A stretch of DNA of 64,000 bases from Solobacterium sp. (GTDB taxonomy: Bacteria > Bacillota_I > Bacilli_A > Erysipelotrichales > Erysipelotrichaceae), in NCBI GenBank assembly GCA_017512725.1, contig JAFWEW010000044.1:1-64000 (forward strand), in the 5' to 3' direction. Positions 1-8,038 of this stretch are shown here, piece by piece. Both the position numbers and the translations under genes were made by a program. Each line of letters opens with the position of its first letter. Within the stretch, counting starts at the first letter, position 1. A model generated the notes under the pieces. That model did not search any database and was not told the DNA's origin. It worked only from the letters and a program-made list of their open reading frames with translations.

Positions 1-1
1 A

Positions 2-646
2 ACCGGAAATGAGATCGGGATCGACCTTGGTCTTCATGATTTCGCTGTTCTTTCCGATGGAAGGAAGGAAAACAACCCAAAGTATTTCCAGAAACTGGAA
101 AAGAAGCTTCATAAGGAACAGAAGATCCTTTCAAGACGGATAGAAGCCAATGTTGACCACTATATCGAAAAGAATGGCAAACGGTACCCGGTCTATAAGA
201 AGCCTCTTGGGGAATGCAGGAACATACAGAAACAGCGCAGAAAGATCGCAAAGATTCATGAGAAGATCCGAAACTGCCGTATCGACTTTGAACAGAAGCT
301 CAGTACAGAGATCATCAAAAACCACGATGTGATCTGTATCGAGGATCTCAATGTCAAAGGCATGATGAAAAACCATAAACTGGCAAAGAGTATCGGTGAT
401 GCCTCATGGTCAGAGTTTGTGAATATGCTCAGATACAAAGCAGAACGGTATGGAAGGACGATCGTGTTTGTTGATCGTTTCTTTCCGTCTTCACAGACGT
501 GTTCCTGCTGCGGGGCAGTTAATCCGGCTGTTAAGGACCTGCGGATACGGGAATGGAACTGTCCTTCCTGCGGAGAACACCTGGACAGGGACATCAACAG
601 TGCAGTAAATATTCGAAAAGAAGGATTACGTCTGTTGTATATCTGA
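2..646 (+). CDS. tnpB: IS200/IS605-family TnpB (OrfB), 5' truncated by the window edge
   Basis: The C-terminal half of an RNA-guided nuclease of the IS605 OrfB/TnpB family; the reading frame is open from base 2. All three RuvC acidic residues are visible: the Asp in GIDLG (about base 23), the Glu in CIEDLNVKG (about base 340) and the Asp in HLDRDINSA near the end. A four-cysteine zinc ribbon (CSCCG then CPSCG, bases 502-573) sits between the last two. TnpB is known to cut DNA guided by an omega-RNA made from the right end of its own element, which helps keep the transposon. The visible catalytic half has no frameshift. No TnpA is seen, but upstream sequence is missing. Confidence 0.9.
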   Translation, partial: TGNEIGIDLGLHDFAVLSDGRKENNPKYFQKLEKKLHKEQKILSRRIEANVDHYIEKNGKRYPVYKKPLGECRNIQKQRRKIAKIHEKIRNCRIDFEQKLSTEIIKNHDVICIEDLNVKGMMKNHKLAKSIGDASWSEFVNMLRYKAERYGRTIVFVDRFFPSSQTCSCCGAVNPAVKDLRIREWNCPSCGEHLDRDINSAVNIRKEGLRLLYI

Positions 647-821
647 AGTAAATTATGAAACAAGAACGGTGGGGACCACCGAGATAGCCTGCTCAATATG
701 GACAATCGCTGTATATCAGAGCTTCATAGCTGGTATTCAAGTATATCCAGTTCGCAGGAATCCCCCACTTCAACGTACTTTGTGCGTAAGTGGGGGAGGT
801 TCAACGAGGCTTGTGGACGGA
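600..821 (+). ncRNA. omega-RNA (reRNA) and right end of the tnpB element
   Basis: The stretch overlapping and following the tnpB stop has the form of an IS605-type right end. It ends in a strong hairpin with arms CCCCCACTT (762-770) and AAGTGGGGG (788-796), then GAGGTTCAAC. By analogy with characterised TnpB systems the scaffold would end near 805, and the next 16 or so bases (806-821) would be the guide, taken from host DNA. The 5' end and exact element border are estimates. Confidence 0.55.
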
Positions 822-841
822 AGTTTCACAAGCTTTTTCTT
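807..841 (+). terminator. Intrinsic terminator beside the transposon right end
   Basis: Stem GCTTGTG (809-815) and CACAAGC (827-833), followed by TTTTTCTTTTCT. The proposed omega-RNA guide overlaps its left arm, so the element appears inserted at a pre-existing terminator (inference). Confidence 0.7.
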
Positions 842-1258
842 TTCTGTTCCTCAAACAATCGAACCCTTTTAATTTGTGTTGATAATGGCAGTATATAAAG
901 ACCTTGATAATCAAAGGAATTTCGGGTTTTAATCATTCTTCATTGATCTCCCTGCAGAAAACAGAAAAAAAATAAAAATTTTTCGATTTTTTTGAAATTT
1001 TTAGTTTAAAACCAGAAATTCACTCGGTCTAGATAGTGAAGGGAGATAAAAAAATGGATCGACAGCAGAGGTGGATGACTACAGAAAACAGAATCCGAGA
1101 CGCATAAAATGGAAAGCTTTGCGAAGCAGAATCAAATCTGATCCGTCAGCAGCGGCTGCAGCCGTCACAGTCAAAACAAACATTGAAAAGTGAATAATAA
1201 AGATCCGGCATAGGAAACGACCGGACCGCAAAAAAAACAAAATAAAGGAGATAAAAAA
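842..1258. other. Intergenic leader with a 17-codon mini-ORF
   Basis: No ordinary gene is seen. An ATG at 1054 behind GGGAGATAAAAAA opens a 17-codon frame ending with TAA at 1105-1107. The next real gene (1259) has almost the same ribosome site, AAAGGAGATAAAAAA. The first site may be a duplicated start region or a leader peptide. The stretch 950-1020 is very AT-rich and may carry the promoter, but no convincing -35/-10 pair was found. Confidence 0.4.
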
Positions 1259-1939
1259 ATGAATAACCAGTTAACAGTACAGCTTAAGGAAGTAAATGAA
1301 ATCGTAACACGTGCTTACCAGCTCATTCAGGAAGCAGAGTCAATTCGTGCAGATCTTGAAGCACGGGCCGCAAAGAATCACCGCAGCAGAAAAATTTACC
1401 GTATCGTTGGAGGGCTGATCTGCTATTTTGCAGGAAACATTCTTTCTTCCATCGTCGTCTCGATTCTCGTCAAGCTTAGAATGCCGGATGAAATGGCCGC
1501 TATTTGCTATATTGTTGGCACAATTGGTCTGGCAGTGTACTTCTACATAACGTTCGCCGCCAAAATTATTCAGAGTATGCTCGGCGAGGGTGGAAAAAAG
1601 TATGAAGCCGCGTTGCAGAAAGCAGAAGAATATGAAGCTGAAGGAACAAAAATCATTGATGAGAACAGTGATGTCCTCTCTGTGATTCCGTCCGAGTACT
1701 GGTATCCGCAGGCAACAGATTACCTGTATCGAATGGTATCTACAAACCGTGCAGATTCGATCAATCAGGCGCTTCAGATGTTCGATGAACAGAAACACCG
1801 CTGGAATGTCGAACAGGCTAATAACGAGATGATTCAGCAGCAGCGGCAGCAGACAAACTCTCTGGCAAGTATCAAAACATCCAGCAAGATCAGTGCAGCT
1901 GCGAATGTAGTTAACGCCCTCAGCAATCTGTCCCGATAG
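1259..1939 (+). CDS. Hypothetical membrane protein with two TM segments and coiled coils
   Basis: A 226-residue protein of no recognised family. Residues 1-45 are charged and helical, probably coiled coil. Two hydrophobic segments follow at about 49-70 (IVGGLICYFAGNILSSIVVS) and 80-103, then a long Glu/Lys/Gln-rich helical tail. Both ends therefore probably lie on the same side of the membrane, likely the cytoplasm. The start is supported by AAAGGAG at 1244-1250. It is a single-gene unit closed by a terminator at 1978-2019. A structural or sensory membrane role is possible, but nothing in the sequence fixes the function. Confidence 0.8.
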   Translation: MNNQLTVQLKEVNEIVTRAYQLIQEAESIRADLEARAAKNHRSRKIYRIVGGLICYFAGNILSSIVVSILVKLRMPDEMAAICYIVGTIGLAVYFYITFAAKIIQSMLGEGGKKYEAALQKAEEYEAEGTKIIDENSDVLSVIPSEYWYPQATDYLYRMVSTNRADSINQALQMFDEQKHRWNVEQANNEMIQQQRQQTNSLASIKTSSKISAAANVVNALSNLSR

Positions 1940-1977
1940 TTATTGAAACGGCGCAGTTCAGTAATCATTCAGCTGCA

Positions 1978-2026
1978 GGGAAGTGATCGTCAAACGGATC
2001 TGTAAAGGCATCACTTCCCTTCTTCT
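1978..2026 (+). terminator. Intrinsic terminator
   Basis: Perfect 10-bp stem GGGAAGTGAT (1978-1987) and ATCACTTCCC (2010-2019), followed by TTCTTCTT. Confidence 0.75.
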
Positions 2027-2094
2027 TCGGTATCCAGCAATAAAAATAACGGATGCGGTGAAGGACGAAATGGTATTAAGACAAAGGAGAAAAT

Positions 2095-3423
2095 ATGAAA
2101 TCTATAGTTAAAAATACGATTATTTGCATTATAACTTCGATACTTCCGTTATCTGCAGGATGCGTCAGGGCAGAACAGGTGAATGATTCTGAAACAGCGG
2201 AAGAAGAATTGAGTCTTTCTGAAGAAACCGGAGTGAATACAGAAGAACCAGAAAGCTTCATCAGCAATGCGGTCTGGATCTGTGAACCGAGTCTTGAACT
2301 GGAAAGTGTCGAAGAAATGACGCAGTATCTTTATGGCATGAGTATCTTTGCGTCCTGCTATGAGTTTACAGGGTATCCGCAGAGATGGGATCCGGAATGC
2401 CCGGTTGAATATACGGAAAACGCCATCGTCGTAAAAAAGAACGGACGGTACGGCGTGTATGATTATTCCGGAAATGTACTGTATGATACCGTGCTTGAGC
2501 CATATCAAAGCTTAACGGACGAAAATCCCATTTCATATCAGAATTTTACAGGATATATCAACAGCGTATCCTTCAGTGAACGGTTCTCTGCAGATTTCCG
2601 GACCCTGAATGAGTATGCTGTTCCAGGACTGGGCGGTGATTTTGGTACGCTTGCACTCCTGAATGGGAAATATGTTTCGGAATTTTATGGAATGACAGAA
2701 CCAGTCGCATTTGAAAACATCGGAAGGCGAATGGTCGTCGAGAATATCGATCATTCCGGGAATATTATTGGATATTCTGTAGTCCGTGAAAACGGAGAAA
2801 TAATCTCTCAGATTAACGGCAGGCCTTTGGACTTTGTGAATGGATATATCAGTGTAAACAGGAAGTCCCTTGACTGGTGGCTGGGAGATTCTGAGAATAA
2901 TAAACTGCAGATCGTTAAGGCGGAGACGGGTGAAAGTATCAACGATCAGTACTACAACGACATCAAATTCTTTGAATGCGGATACTGTCCGGTAAAGAAG
3001 GGCACAAAGTGGGGATATGTTAATGAAAACGGAGAAGAAGTGACAGACTTTATCTTCGATGACGCATCCACGCTCTATGATGGAAAAGCCTATGTTTCAC
3101 AGGGTGGTCTGTATGGAGTGATTGATCTTGAGGAAACCATTCATAAAGTCGGTCATCTTACCTCCATGGACTGCTATGGAATCGATATTCCCCAGCCGGA
3201 AAACACTGCGGCAAATTCCTCAGGCACGGTCACGGTTAAAGTCACAAATCTTAATATTCGGCGCGGTCCCGGAACAGATTATGACAAAAACGGATTTGCA
3301 GCTCCTGGTATTCTCTATGATGTATACGAAGTAACATTAAACGGCGGTTATACCTGGTATCGGATCGGGGAAAACGAGTGGATCGCTGATAAGAACGGAG
3401 AATGGGTGGACTATTCGGAATGA
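2095..3423 (+). CDS. WG-repeat lipoprotein with C-terminal SH3 domain
   Basis: A 442-residue exported lipoprotein. The N-terminus has a lipobox, LSAGC, with Cys23 as the probable lipidated residue, followed by an acidic Ser/Glu linker. The body carries WG-type repeats: KKNGRYGVYD (about residue 114), KKGTKWGYVNENGEE (about 301) and QGGLYGVID (about 336), which normally build a beta-propeller-like surface domain. Residues 378-440 (VTNLNIRRGPGTDY onward) form a bacterial SH3 domain, which in this class often binds cell wall. The start follows ACAAAGGAG. The gene stands alone with a terminator behind it. The ligand is unknown; a wall-associated binding role is inferred from the domain pair. Confidence 0.85.
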   Translation: MKSIVKNTIICIITSILPLSAGCVRAEQVNDSETAEEELSLSEETGVNTEEPESFISNAVWICEPSLELESVEEMTQYLYGMSIFASCYEFTGYPQRWDPECPVEYTENAIVVKKNGRYGVYDYSGNVLYDTVLEPYQSLTDENPISYQNFTGYINSVSFSERFSADFRTLNEYAVPGLGGDFGTLALLNGKYVSEFYGMTEPVAFENIGRRMVVENIDHSGNIIGYSVVRENGEIISQINGRPLDFVNGYISVNRKSLDWWLGDSENNKLQIVKAETGESINDQYYNDIKFFECGYCPVKKGTKWGYVNENGEEVTDFIFDDASTLYDGKAYVSQGGLYGVIDLEETIHKVGHLTSMDCYGIDIPQPENTAANSSGTVTVKVTNLNIRRGPGTDYDKNGFAAPGILYDVYEVTLNGGYTWYRIGENEWIADKNGEWVDYSE

Positions 3424-3486
3424 CTTTACCTTTCTGAACATCTGGCTGCCAACAGCGTCAGAGTATTGTCAGCTCATTTATAAAGA

Positions 3487-3518
3487 GGCAGGTATTCGGA
3501 TGGGTACTTGCTTTTTTG
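3487..3518 (+). terminator. Intrinsic terminator of the WG lipoprotein gene
   Basis: Stem GCAGGTA (3488-3494) and TACTTGC (3505-3511, one G-T pair), followed by TTTTTT. Confidence 0.65.
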
Positions 3519-3656
3519 ATGGTGGAGTATACCAGAGGCGACGAAGAATCTTCGGACAGGAAGGTATGTAAAACGGCATGCAAGCACGAAGAAACAGAAA
3601 AAAATCCTAGCGGTATTTAAGCTGAAGGATAGTGAGTTAGGACAATTATTGGATGA

Positions 3657-3684
3657 ATGGAATGGGTAATACCGTTCCATTTTC
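3657..3684 (+). terminator. Weak terminator-like hairpin
   Basis: Arms ATGGAA (3657-3662) and TTCCAT (3675-3680) with two further inner pairs, then TTTTC. It may close the remnant reading frame just upstream. Confidence 0.4.
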
Positions 3685-3730
3685 AGAGGGAGTTATAAAA
3701 ATATTGAAAAGTTAAGGAGCTAACGTTGGA

Positions 3731-3759
3731 TTGATTTCCAAAAGTATGAATAGTATGAT
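3731..3759 (+). promoter_or_regulatory. Promoter of the AbrB-glycosyltransferase pair
   Basis: -35 TTGATT (3731-3736), 17-bp spacer, -10 TATGAT (3754-3759). The predicted transcript starts near 3766. This excludes an upstream in-frame ATG at 3760 and supports the start at 3784. Confidence 0.7.
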
Positions 3760-3783
3760 TTGTATAACCGAAAGGAGATTCTG

Positions 3784-3993
3784 ATGAAAGATTCCGAAGA
3801 GAAATATGCCTGGACCGCAACCGTCGGCACAAAGGGGCAGATCGTAATTCCGAAAGAGGCAAGAGAACTGTTTGGCATTGAACCGGGAGATACGCTGATC
3901 CTGCTTGGAGATAAGGATCGGGGAATCGCGATTCCTCCGAAAGATACCTTCTCGATGTATTTCAGCCATATTTTTGGAGGCAGTAAAAAATGA
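3784..3993 (+). CDS. AbrB/SpoVT-AbrB family DNA-binding protein
   Basis: A 69-residue protein with the swapped-hairpin AbrB fold. The core WTATVGTKGQIVIPKEARE, then LFGIEPGDTLILLGD, is the textbook motif. Such proteins dimerise and bind DNA as transition-state regulators or MazE-like antidotes. The start is set by AAAGGAG at 3771-3777 and by the promoter, whose -10 overlaps the earlier ATG. The stop overlaps the next start by four bases (ATGA), so it is translated with the glycosyltransferase and may be its local regulator (inference). The short tail SMYFSHIFGGSKK is typical of small AbrB proteins found next to transport or modification genes. Confidence 0.85.
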   Translation: MKDSEEKYAWTATVGTKGQIVIPKEARELFGIEPGDTLILLGDKDRGIAIPPKDTFSMYFSHIFGGSKK

Positions 3994-5168
3994 AGATCCT
4001 GTGGTTCTGTATCCCGGCATTCGGACATACCAATCCGACCATCGAAGTGGTGCGGGAACTGAAACGCCGCGGACATGAGGTGTTTTATTATTCATTTGAA
4101 ATGTTCCGGGAAAAGATCGAAGGAACAGGAGCGGAATTCATTTCCATTGAGTCCTTTCTTCCCTCCATCGATGCGATGAGTGAGGAACGTATACGGAATA
4201 CCTCCACAACGGAGATGAGCGTGGTTTCCTTTGAAATCACCGCAGCACTGGATCCGTTTCTTGAAAAAGAAGTCCAACGGATCGAACCGGATCTTGTCAT
4301 TTCGGATTCTGCCTGTTTCTGGGGAAAACTGACGGCTGAGAAATACCATCTTCCGATGATCTGTTCCACCACGACCTTTGCGTTTAATCAGTATTCCGCA
4401 AAGTATACGAAATACAGTCTGCGGGAGCTGGGAGACATGATCTTTGGTCTTCCGAAGGTGAACCGGGCAGTCAAAAAACTGGAACCGCTTGGCTATCATG
4501 TGAAAAGTACGCTGGATCTCATACAGAACAAACCGGATACCGATACGATTGTGTATACATCCAGAAAGTTTCAGCCGTGTTCCGAGACCTTTGATGAAAC
4601 GCATTACTGTTTTGTCGGACCATCCGTAAAGAAGACAGAACCGGAAGACAAAACCGGAAGAAAACCGTTTGTTTATATTTCCCTTGGTACCGTGATCATC
4701 AGTCATCCGGAGTTTTACCGTCACTGCATTGAGGCATTAAAGGATGAGAACATCGATGTACTGATTTCCTGCGGAACTTCATTTGACCGCAGCAGTATTG
4801 GACAGCTCCCGGAAAACATTACCGTTGAACCGTATGTCAATCAGATGGAAGTACTCGCAAAGAGTAATCTGTTCCTGACGCACTGCGGGATGAACAGTGC
4901 TTCGGAAGGGCTGTATATGGGAGTACCGGAACTGCTGTATCCCTTTACCGGAGAACAGCAGGCGGTTGCCCGTAGGGTTTATGAAACCGGGGCAGGACGC
5001 ATGCTCAGCAGACAGGAAGCGAATGATCCGGAAACGCTTCGGAACGTCATTCTGGAAGCACTGAAAGATCCGGCTTTGAAAGCGGGCGCAGAAGCGATGC
5101 GAGAGGACTTCCTTTCGTGTTCCGGACCTAAAGGCGCAGCGGATTTCATCGAATCAAGGATTTCATGA
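3990..5168 (+). CDS. MGT-type (GT1) UDP-glycosyltransferase
   Basis: A 392-residue cytosolic glycosyltransferase of the macrolide/UGT type with GT-B fold. The N-terminal acceptor domain opens KILWFCIPAFGHTNP, where His13 occupies the catalytic-base position of this family. The C-terminal nucleotide-sugar site is the THCGMNSASEGLYMGVPEL block (about residues 295-313), followed by PFTGEQQAVARRV. The family transfers sugar from UDP or dTDP donors to small lipophilic acceptors such as macrolides and other natural products. The acceptor cannot be read from sequence. It overlaps the AbrB gene by 4 bp and is probably co-regulated with it. A role in inactivating xenobiotics is plausible (inference). 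Confidence 0.85.
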   Translation: MKILWFCIPAFGHTNPTIEVVRELKRRGHEVFYYSFEMFREKIEGTGAEFISIESFLPSIDAMSEERIRNTSTTEMSVVSFEITAALDPFLEKEVQRIEPDLVISDSACFWGKLTAEKYHLPMICSTTTFAFNQYSAKYTKYSLRELGDMIFGLPKVNRAVKKLEPLGYHVKSTLDLIQNKPDTDTIVYTSRKFQPCSETFDETHYCFVGPSVKKTEPEDKTGRKPFVYISLGTVIISHPEFYRHCIEALKDENIDVLISCGTSFDRSSIGQLPENITVEPYVNQMEVLAKSNLFLTHCGMNSASEGLYMGVPELLYPFTGEQQAVARRVYETGAGRMLSRQEANDPETLRNVILEALKDPALKAGAEAMREDFLSCSGPKGAADFIESRIS

Positions 5169-5192
5169 AAATGAATACTAAAAGAAAAAGAA

Positions 5193-5198
5193 TATAAT
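5193..5198 (+). promoter_or_regulatory. -10 element before the EamA gene
   Basis: Perfect TATAAT in an AT-rich stretch 42 bp before the start codon. No good -35 is seen at 16-18 bp. Confidence 0.4.
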
Positions 5199-5239
5199 TA
5201 CTTCATGAAACCTGCAGGAATGGTGAAGGGCCGAAGGAT

Positions 5240-6145
5240 ATGAACAACCGTAAAAATGATCCGAAATCACTGTTGATGATTGTGACATCCATGATTATTT
5301 TCGGTTCGATCGGAATCTTCCGGCGATCGATTCCGCTTCCTTCCGCATTTCTTGCGTTTGCGCGGGGGATCCTGGGCGGTCTGTTTATTCTTGCATTCCG
5401 AAACCGGTCCGGAAACCGAACTGGAGAGAAAACGGAAATACCGTATTTCCGGCTGCTGGTATTATCCGGTGTGCTGATGGGCGTGAACTGGATCCTGCTG
5501 TTTGAGGCATATAATCATACGACCGTTCCGATTGCGACACTGTGTTATTACATGGCACCGACGATCGTTGTATTGCTTTCGCCGATCGTGTTCAACGAAC
5601 CGCTGACATTGAAAAAAACCATCTGTGCCATTACCGCAGTAATCGGGATGGTTCTGGTATCTGGGGTGACTGCCGGCGGCAGTTTTCCGGGAAATCATAT
5701 CCGCGGGATCCTGCTGGGGCTCGGGGCTGCGGTACTGTATGCGGCTGTTGTGATTTTGAATAAGAAATGCGGCGGAATGGACGCGTATCAGAAAACCACC
5801 ATCCAGCTGTTGTCTGCCGGAACCGTAATGGTTCCGTACCTGCTGCTTTCCGGTGGTTTGGAAAACCTGGAGTTCTCTCTGCGTACGGTTGTGCTTCTGC
5901 TCATTGTCGGAATCGTTCATACCGGCATAGCCTATCTGCTGTATTTTGGCAGTATCGATGGACTGCGGGCACAGACCGTGGCAATCATCAGTTATGTGGA
6001 TCCGGTGTCCGCCCTGCTGTTTTCTGCACTGTTTCTGAACGAACCGCTGAATGCGATGGGAATCTTCGGAGCGGCTTTGATCATCGGTTCTGCAATTATC
6101 AGTGAACTGCCGGAAGGTGCTTCAGAACAGATACGTTACTTCTGA
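5240..6145 (+). CDS. EamA-family (DMT superfamily) transporter
   Basis: A 301-residue integral membrane protein with about ten hydrophobic segments arranged as two five-helix halves, the standard EamA/RhaT arrangement. The first helix is LLMIVTSMIIFGSIGIF and the second-half repeat begins near GILLGLGAAVLYAAVVILNKK. Typical motifs include the Pro/Glu end of each half (VFNEPLTLKK and LFLNEPLNAMG). The family exports amino acids, metabolites or drugs; the substrate is unknown. It overlaps the convergent murR gene by 10 bp, so both genes run into each other without a separate terminator. Confidence 0.85.
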   Translation: MNNRKNDPKSLLMIVTSMIIFGSIGIFRRSIPLPSAFLAFARGILGGLFILAFRNRSGNRTGEKTEIPYFRLLVLSGVLMGVNWILLFEAYNHTTVPIATLCYYMAPTIVVLLSPIVFNEPLTLKKTICAITAVIGMVLVSGVTAGGSFPGNHIRGILLGLGAAVLYAAVVILNKKCGGMDAYQKTTIQLLSAGTVMVPYLLLSGGLENLEFSLRTVVLLLIVGIVHTGIAYLLYFGSIDGLRAQTVAIISYVDPVSALLFSALFLNEPLNAMGIFGAALIIGSAIISELPEGASEQIRYF

Positions 6146-6981
6146 CCGGGTTTACGGATATGGGTCTTGCGCAGCCGGGCAATGCTGTTGTCATAGTTGC
6201 GGTTTGCGAACGCAGTATAAAGAATATCAATAATATTCAGCTGTGAAATGCGGCTGCTCATTGCGGCACTGCGAAACAGCGATTCATTTGTCGTCGTATT
6301 CAGCCGGATATCCGCAAGCTCGGAGATCGGGCTTTTTACACTTCGGGTAATGGCGATCACCGGGGTGTGGTTTTCCTTCATGGCCTTAACGCATTCAATC
6401 ATTTCCACCGTCTGCCCGCTGTAGGAGATCACAATCCCAAGATCGTTTTTTGTACTGTTCCTGGAGCTTAACAGCTGCAGGTGCCAGTCTTCGTTCAGCG
6501 TACACGGTTTGTCGATCCGAAGCAGTTTCTCATACCCGTCTCTTGCCGCAAGCCAGGAAGCACCGAGACCCAGAAATATGATCGTACGGGCTTTGTCCAT
6601 CATTTCAACACACTTTTTCAGTACTGCAGGATCCATCAGCCGTTCCGTTTCCGTAAGAGACTGAATGTTGATTGCGGTAATCTTGTGAATGATATCGGGA
6701 AAGGAGTCTTCCCTGCGGATTTCCTGCCGTGCTTTGTCCAGCTCGATCTCATCAACCGCAAGCTCTTTCAGCAGTTCTCTGCGGAATTCCTTGAAACCGG
6801 AAAAGCCGATCGTATGGCACATCCGGACAATCGCAGAGGGTGAAACATAAGCACGGGCAGCCAGCTCATGAATACTGAGTGAAGCAGCTTCCCGGGGGTT
6901 CTGCAGAATATACTCTGCAGATGCGTGTTCGGCAGGATTCAGAGCGTTAACATGTTCTTTCAGACGTACCAGTGCGTTCAT
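6136..6981 (-). CDS. murR: MurR/RpiR-family transcriptional regulator
   Basis: A 281-residue regulator with an N-terminal RpiR helix-turn-helix (residues about 1-77, including ELAARAYVSPSAIVRMCHTIGF) and a C-terminal SIS sugar-phosphate domain (FLGLGASWLAARDGYEKL, then VISYSGQTVEMIECV). RpiR proteins sense phosphosugars; MurR of E. coli responds to MurNAc-6P. It is divergent from murQ-murP-mupG, which fits control of MurNAc use. The ATG at 6979-6981 is preceded by GGAG at good distance and is preferred over an ATG 33 bp upstream. An inverted repeat in the shared intergenic region is a likely operator. Confidence 0.85.
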   Translation of the reverse strand: MNALVRLKEHVNALNPAEHASAEYILQNPREAASLSIHELAARAYVSPSAIVRMCHTIGFSGFKEFRRELLKELAVDEIELDKARQEIRREDSFPDIIHKITAINIQSLTETERLMDPAVLKKCVEMMDKARTIIFLGLGASWLAARDGYEKLLRIDKPCTLNEDWHLQLLSSRNSTKNDLGIVISYSGQTVEMIECVKAMKENHTPVIAITRSVKSPISELADIRLNTTTNESLFRSAAMSSRISQLNIIDILYTAFANRNYDNSIARLRKTHIRKPGQK

Positions 6982-7012
6982 AATCGTTCTCCGTTTTTTC
7001 AAATTGTAAAAC

Positions 7013-7047
7013 ATTATTTCAAAGAATGCCGCATGAATTGAAATTAT
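7013..7047. promoter_or_regulatory. Candidate MurR operator
   Basis: Inverted repeat ATTATTTCAA (7013-7022) and TTGAAATTAT (7038-7047), one mismatch, 15-bp spacer, between divergent murR and murQ. Position and symmetry fit an RpiR-type dimer site (inference). Confidence 0.45.
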
Positions 7048-7117
7048 TGTTCCGCAGAATTACGCTGAATACGGAAAAAACCGGGGCGGCTGAATACCGC
7101 AGAAAGGAGAACCGGAC

Positions 7118-8014
7118 ATGAACATCAATTTTGAAACGATGGCAACCGAAACACGAAACCCAAATACGATGAATCTTGATCAGATGACTCCGCTGAAAAT
7201 CGTAACGGTGATGAATCAGGAAGATGCGCTGATCCCCAAGGCAATCGAACCGCATCTGAGTGACATCGCAAAGGTCGTGGAATGGGGTATCGACAGTATT
7301 TCAAACGGAGGCCGCATCTTCTATATGGGTGCCGGCACCAGCGGAAGACTGGGTGTACTGGATGCGTCGGAATGCCCGCCGACATTCGGGGTGAAACCGG
7401 ATGTGGTTGTCGGTCTGATTGCCGGCGGAGAACAGGCATTTATTAAGGCAAAAGAAGGTGCAGAAGACGACAAAGAACTTGGCAGACAGGACCTTATGGA
7501 CCGGGGACTAACGGAAAACGATCTGGTAATCGGTCTTGCGGCGAGCGGCCGTACGCCATATGTACTGGGCGGTCTTGAATACGCAAAGACGGTCGGGTGC
7601 CATACCGCGGCGGTTACCTGCAATGCGGATTCGATCCTGGGCAAAACCGCAGAAGTCGGAATTGATGTGGTGATCGGTCCGGAAGTACTGACCGGATCAA
7701 CCCGCCTGAAAGCCGGAACTGCACAGAAGATGATCCTGAACATGTTCTCAACGGCAATCATGGTCGGATGCGGAAAAGCATATTCCAATCTGATGGTGGA
7801 TGTGCAGCAGACAAACGAGAAACTCGTTGCCCGGGCAAGAAGGATCGTTATGCAGGCGACGGGAGTGGATGAACCAACTGCGGATAAAGCGATCAGGGAA
7901 GCCGGCGGTTCCTGCAAGACCGCAATCACCATGATCCTTGCGGATATTGACGCAGAAGAGGCAAGGAAGCGTCTTGAAGCAGCGGGCGGTCACGTCCGCC
8001 AGGCGATTTCATGA
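7118..8014 (+). CDS. murQ: N-acetylmuramic acid 6-phosphate etherase
   Basis: A 298-residue SIS-domain lyase that removes D-lactate from MurNAc-6-phosphate to give GlcNAc-6-phosphate in the cytosol. It carries the family block GAGTSGRLGVLDASECPPTFG. Glu85 matches the catalytic acid of E. coli MurQ (Glu83), and Glu116 in EGAED matches the base (Glu114). The C-terminal GSCKTAITMILADIDAEEARKRLEAAGG tail is also typical. AGAAAGGAG gives a strong start. It is the first gene of murQ-murP-mupG, facing murR. A second, shorter murQ paralogue lies at 16.6 kb. Confidence 0.95.
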   Translation: MNINFETMATETRNPNTMNLDQMTPLKIVTVMNQEDALIPKAIEPHLSDIAKVVEWGIDSISNGGRIFYMGAGTSGRLGVLDASECPPTFGVKPDVVVGLIAGGEQAFIKAKEGAEDDKELGRQDLMDRGLTENDLVIGLAASGRTPYVLGGLEYAKTVGCHTAAVTCNADSILGKTAEVGIDVVIGPEVLTGSTRLKAGTAQKMILNMFSTAIMVGCGKAYSNLMVDVQQTNEKLVARARRIVMQATGVDEPTADKAIREAGGSCKTAITMILADIDAEEARKRLEAAGGHVRQAIS

Positions 8015-8038
8015 AACGGATGAAAGAGGAAAAGGAAT

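Larger units (their letters stand above)
3424..3783. other. Intergenic region with two hairpins and a possible gene remnant
   Basis: After the lipoprotein stop comes a terminator (3487-3518). From about 3595 a short in-frame run reads KKILAVFKLKDSELGQLL and ends at TAA near 3668. It looks like the 3' end of a decayed gene, but it has no start and I do not recognise the family. A hairpin with an oligo-T tail (3657-3684) and the promoter of the next gene follow. Confidence 0.4.

Noticed and set aside
3760-3783. Upstream start for the AbrB gene at 3760
   Set aside because: It overlaps the -10 box; AAAGGAG fits ATG 3784.
4092-4724. A 210-codon open frame antisense to the glycosyltransferase
   Set aside because: Shadow of a conserved gene, no start signal, no family features.
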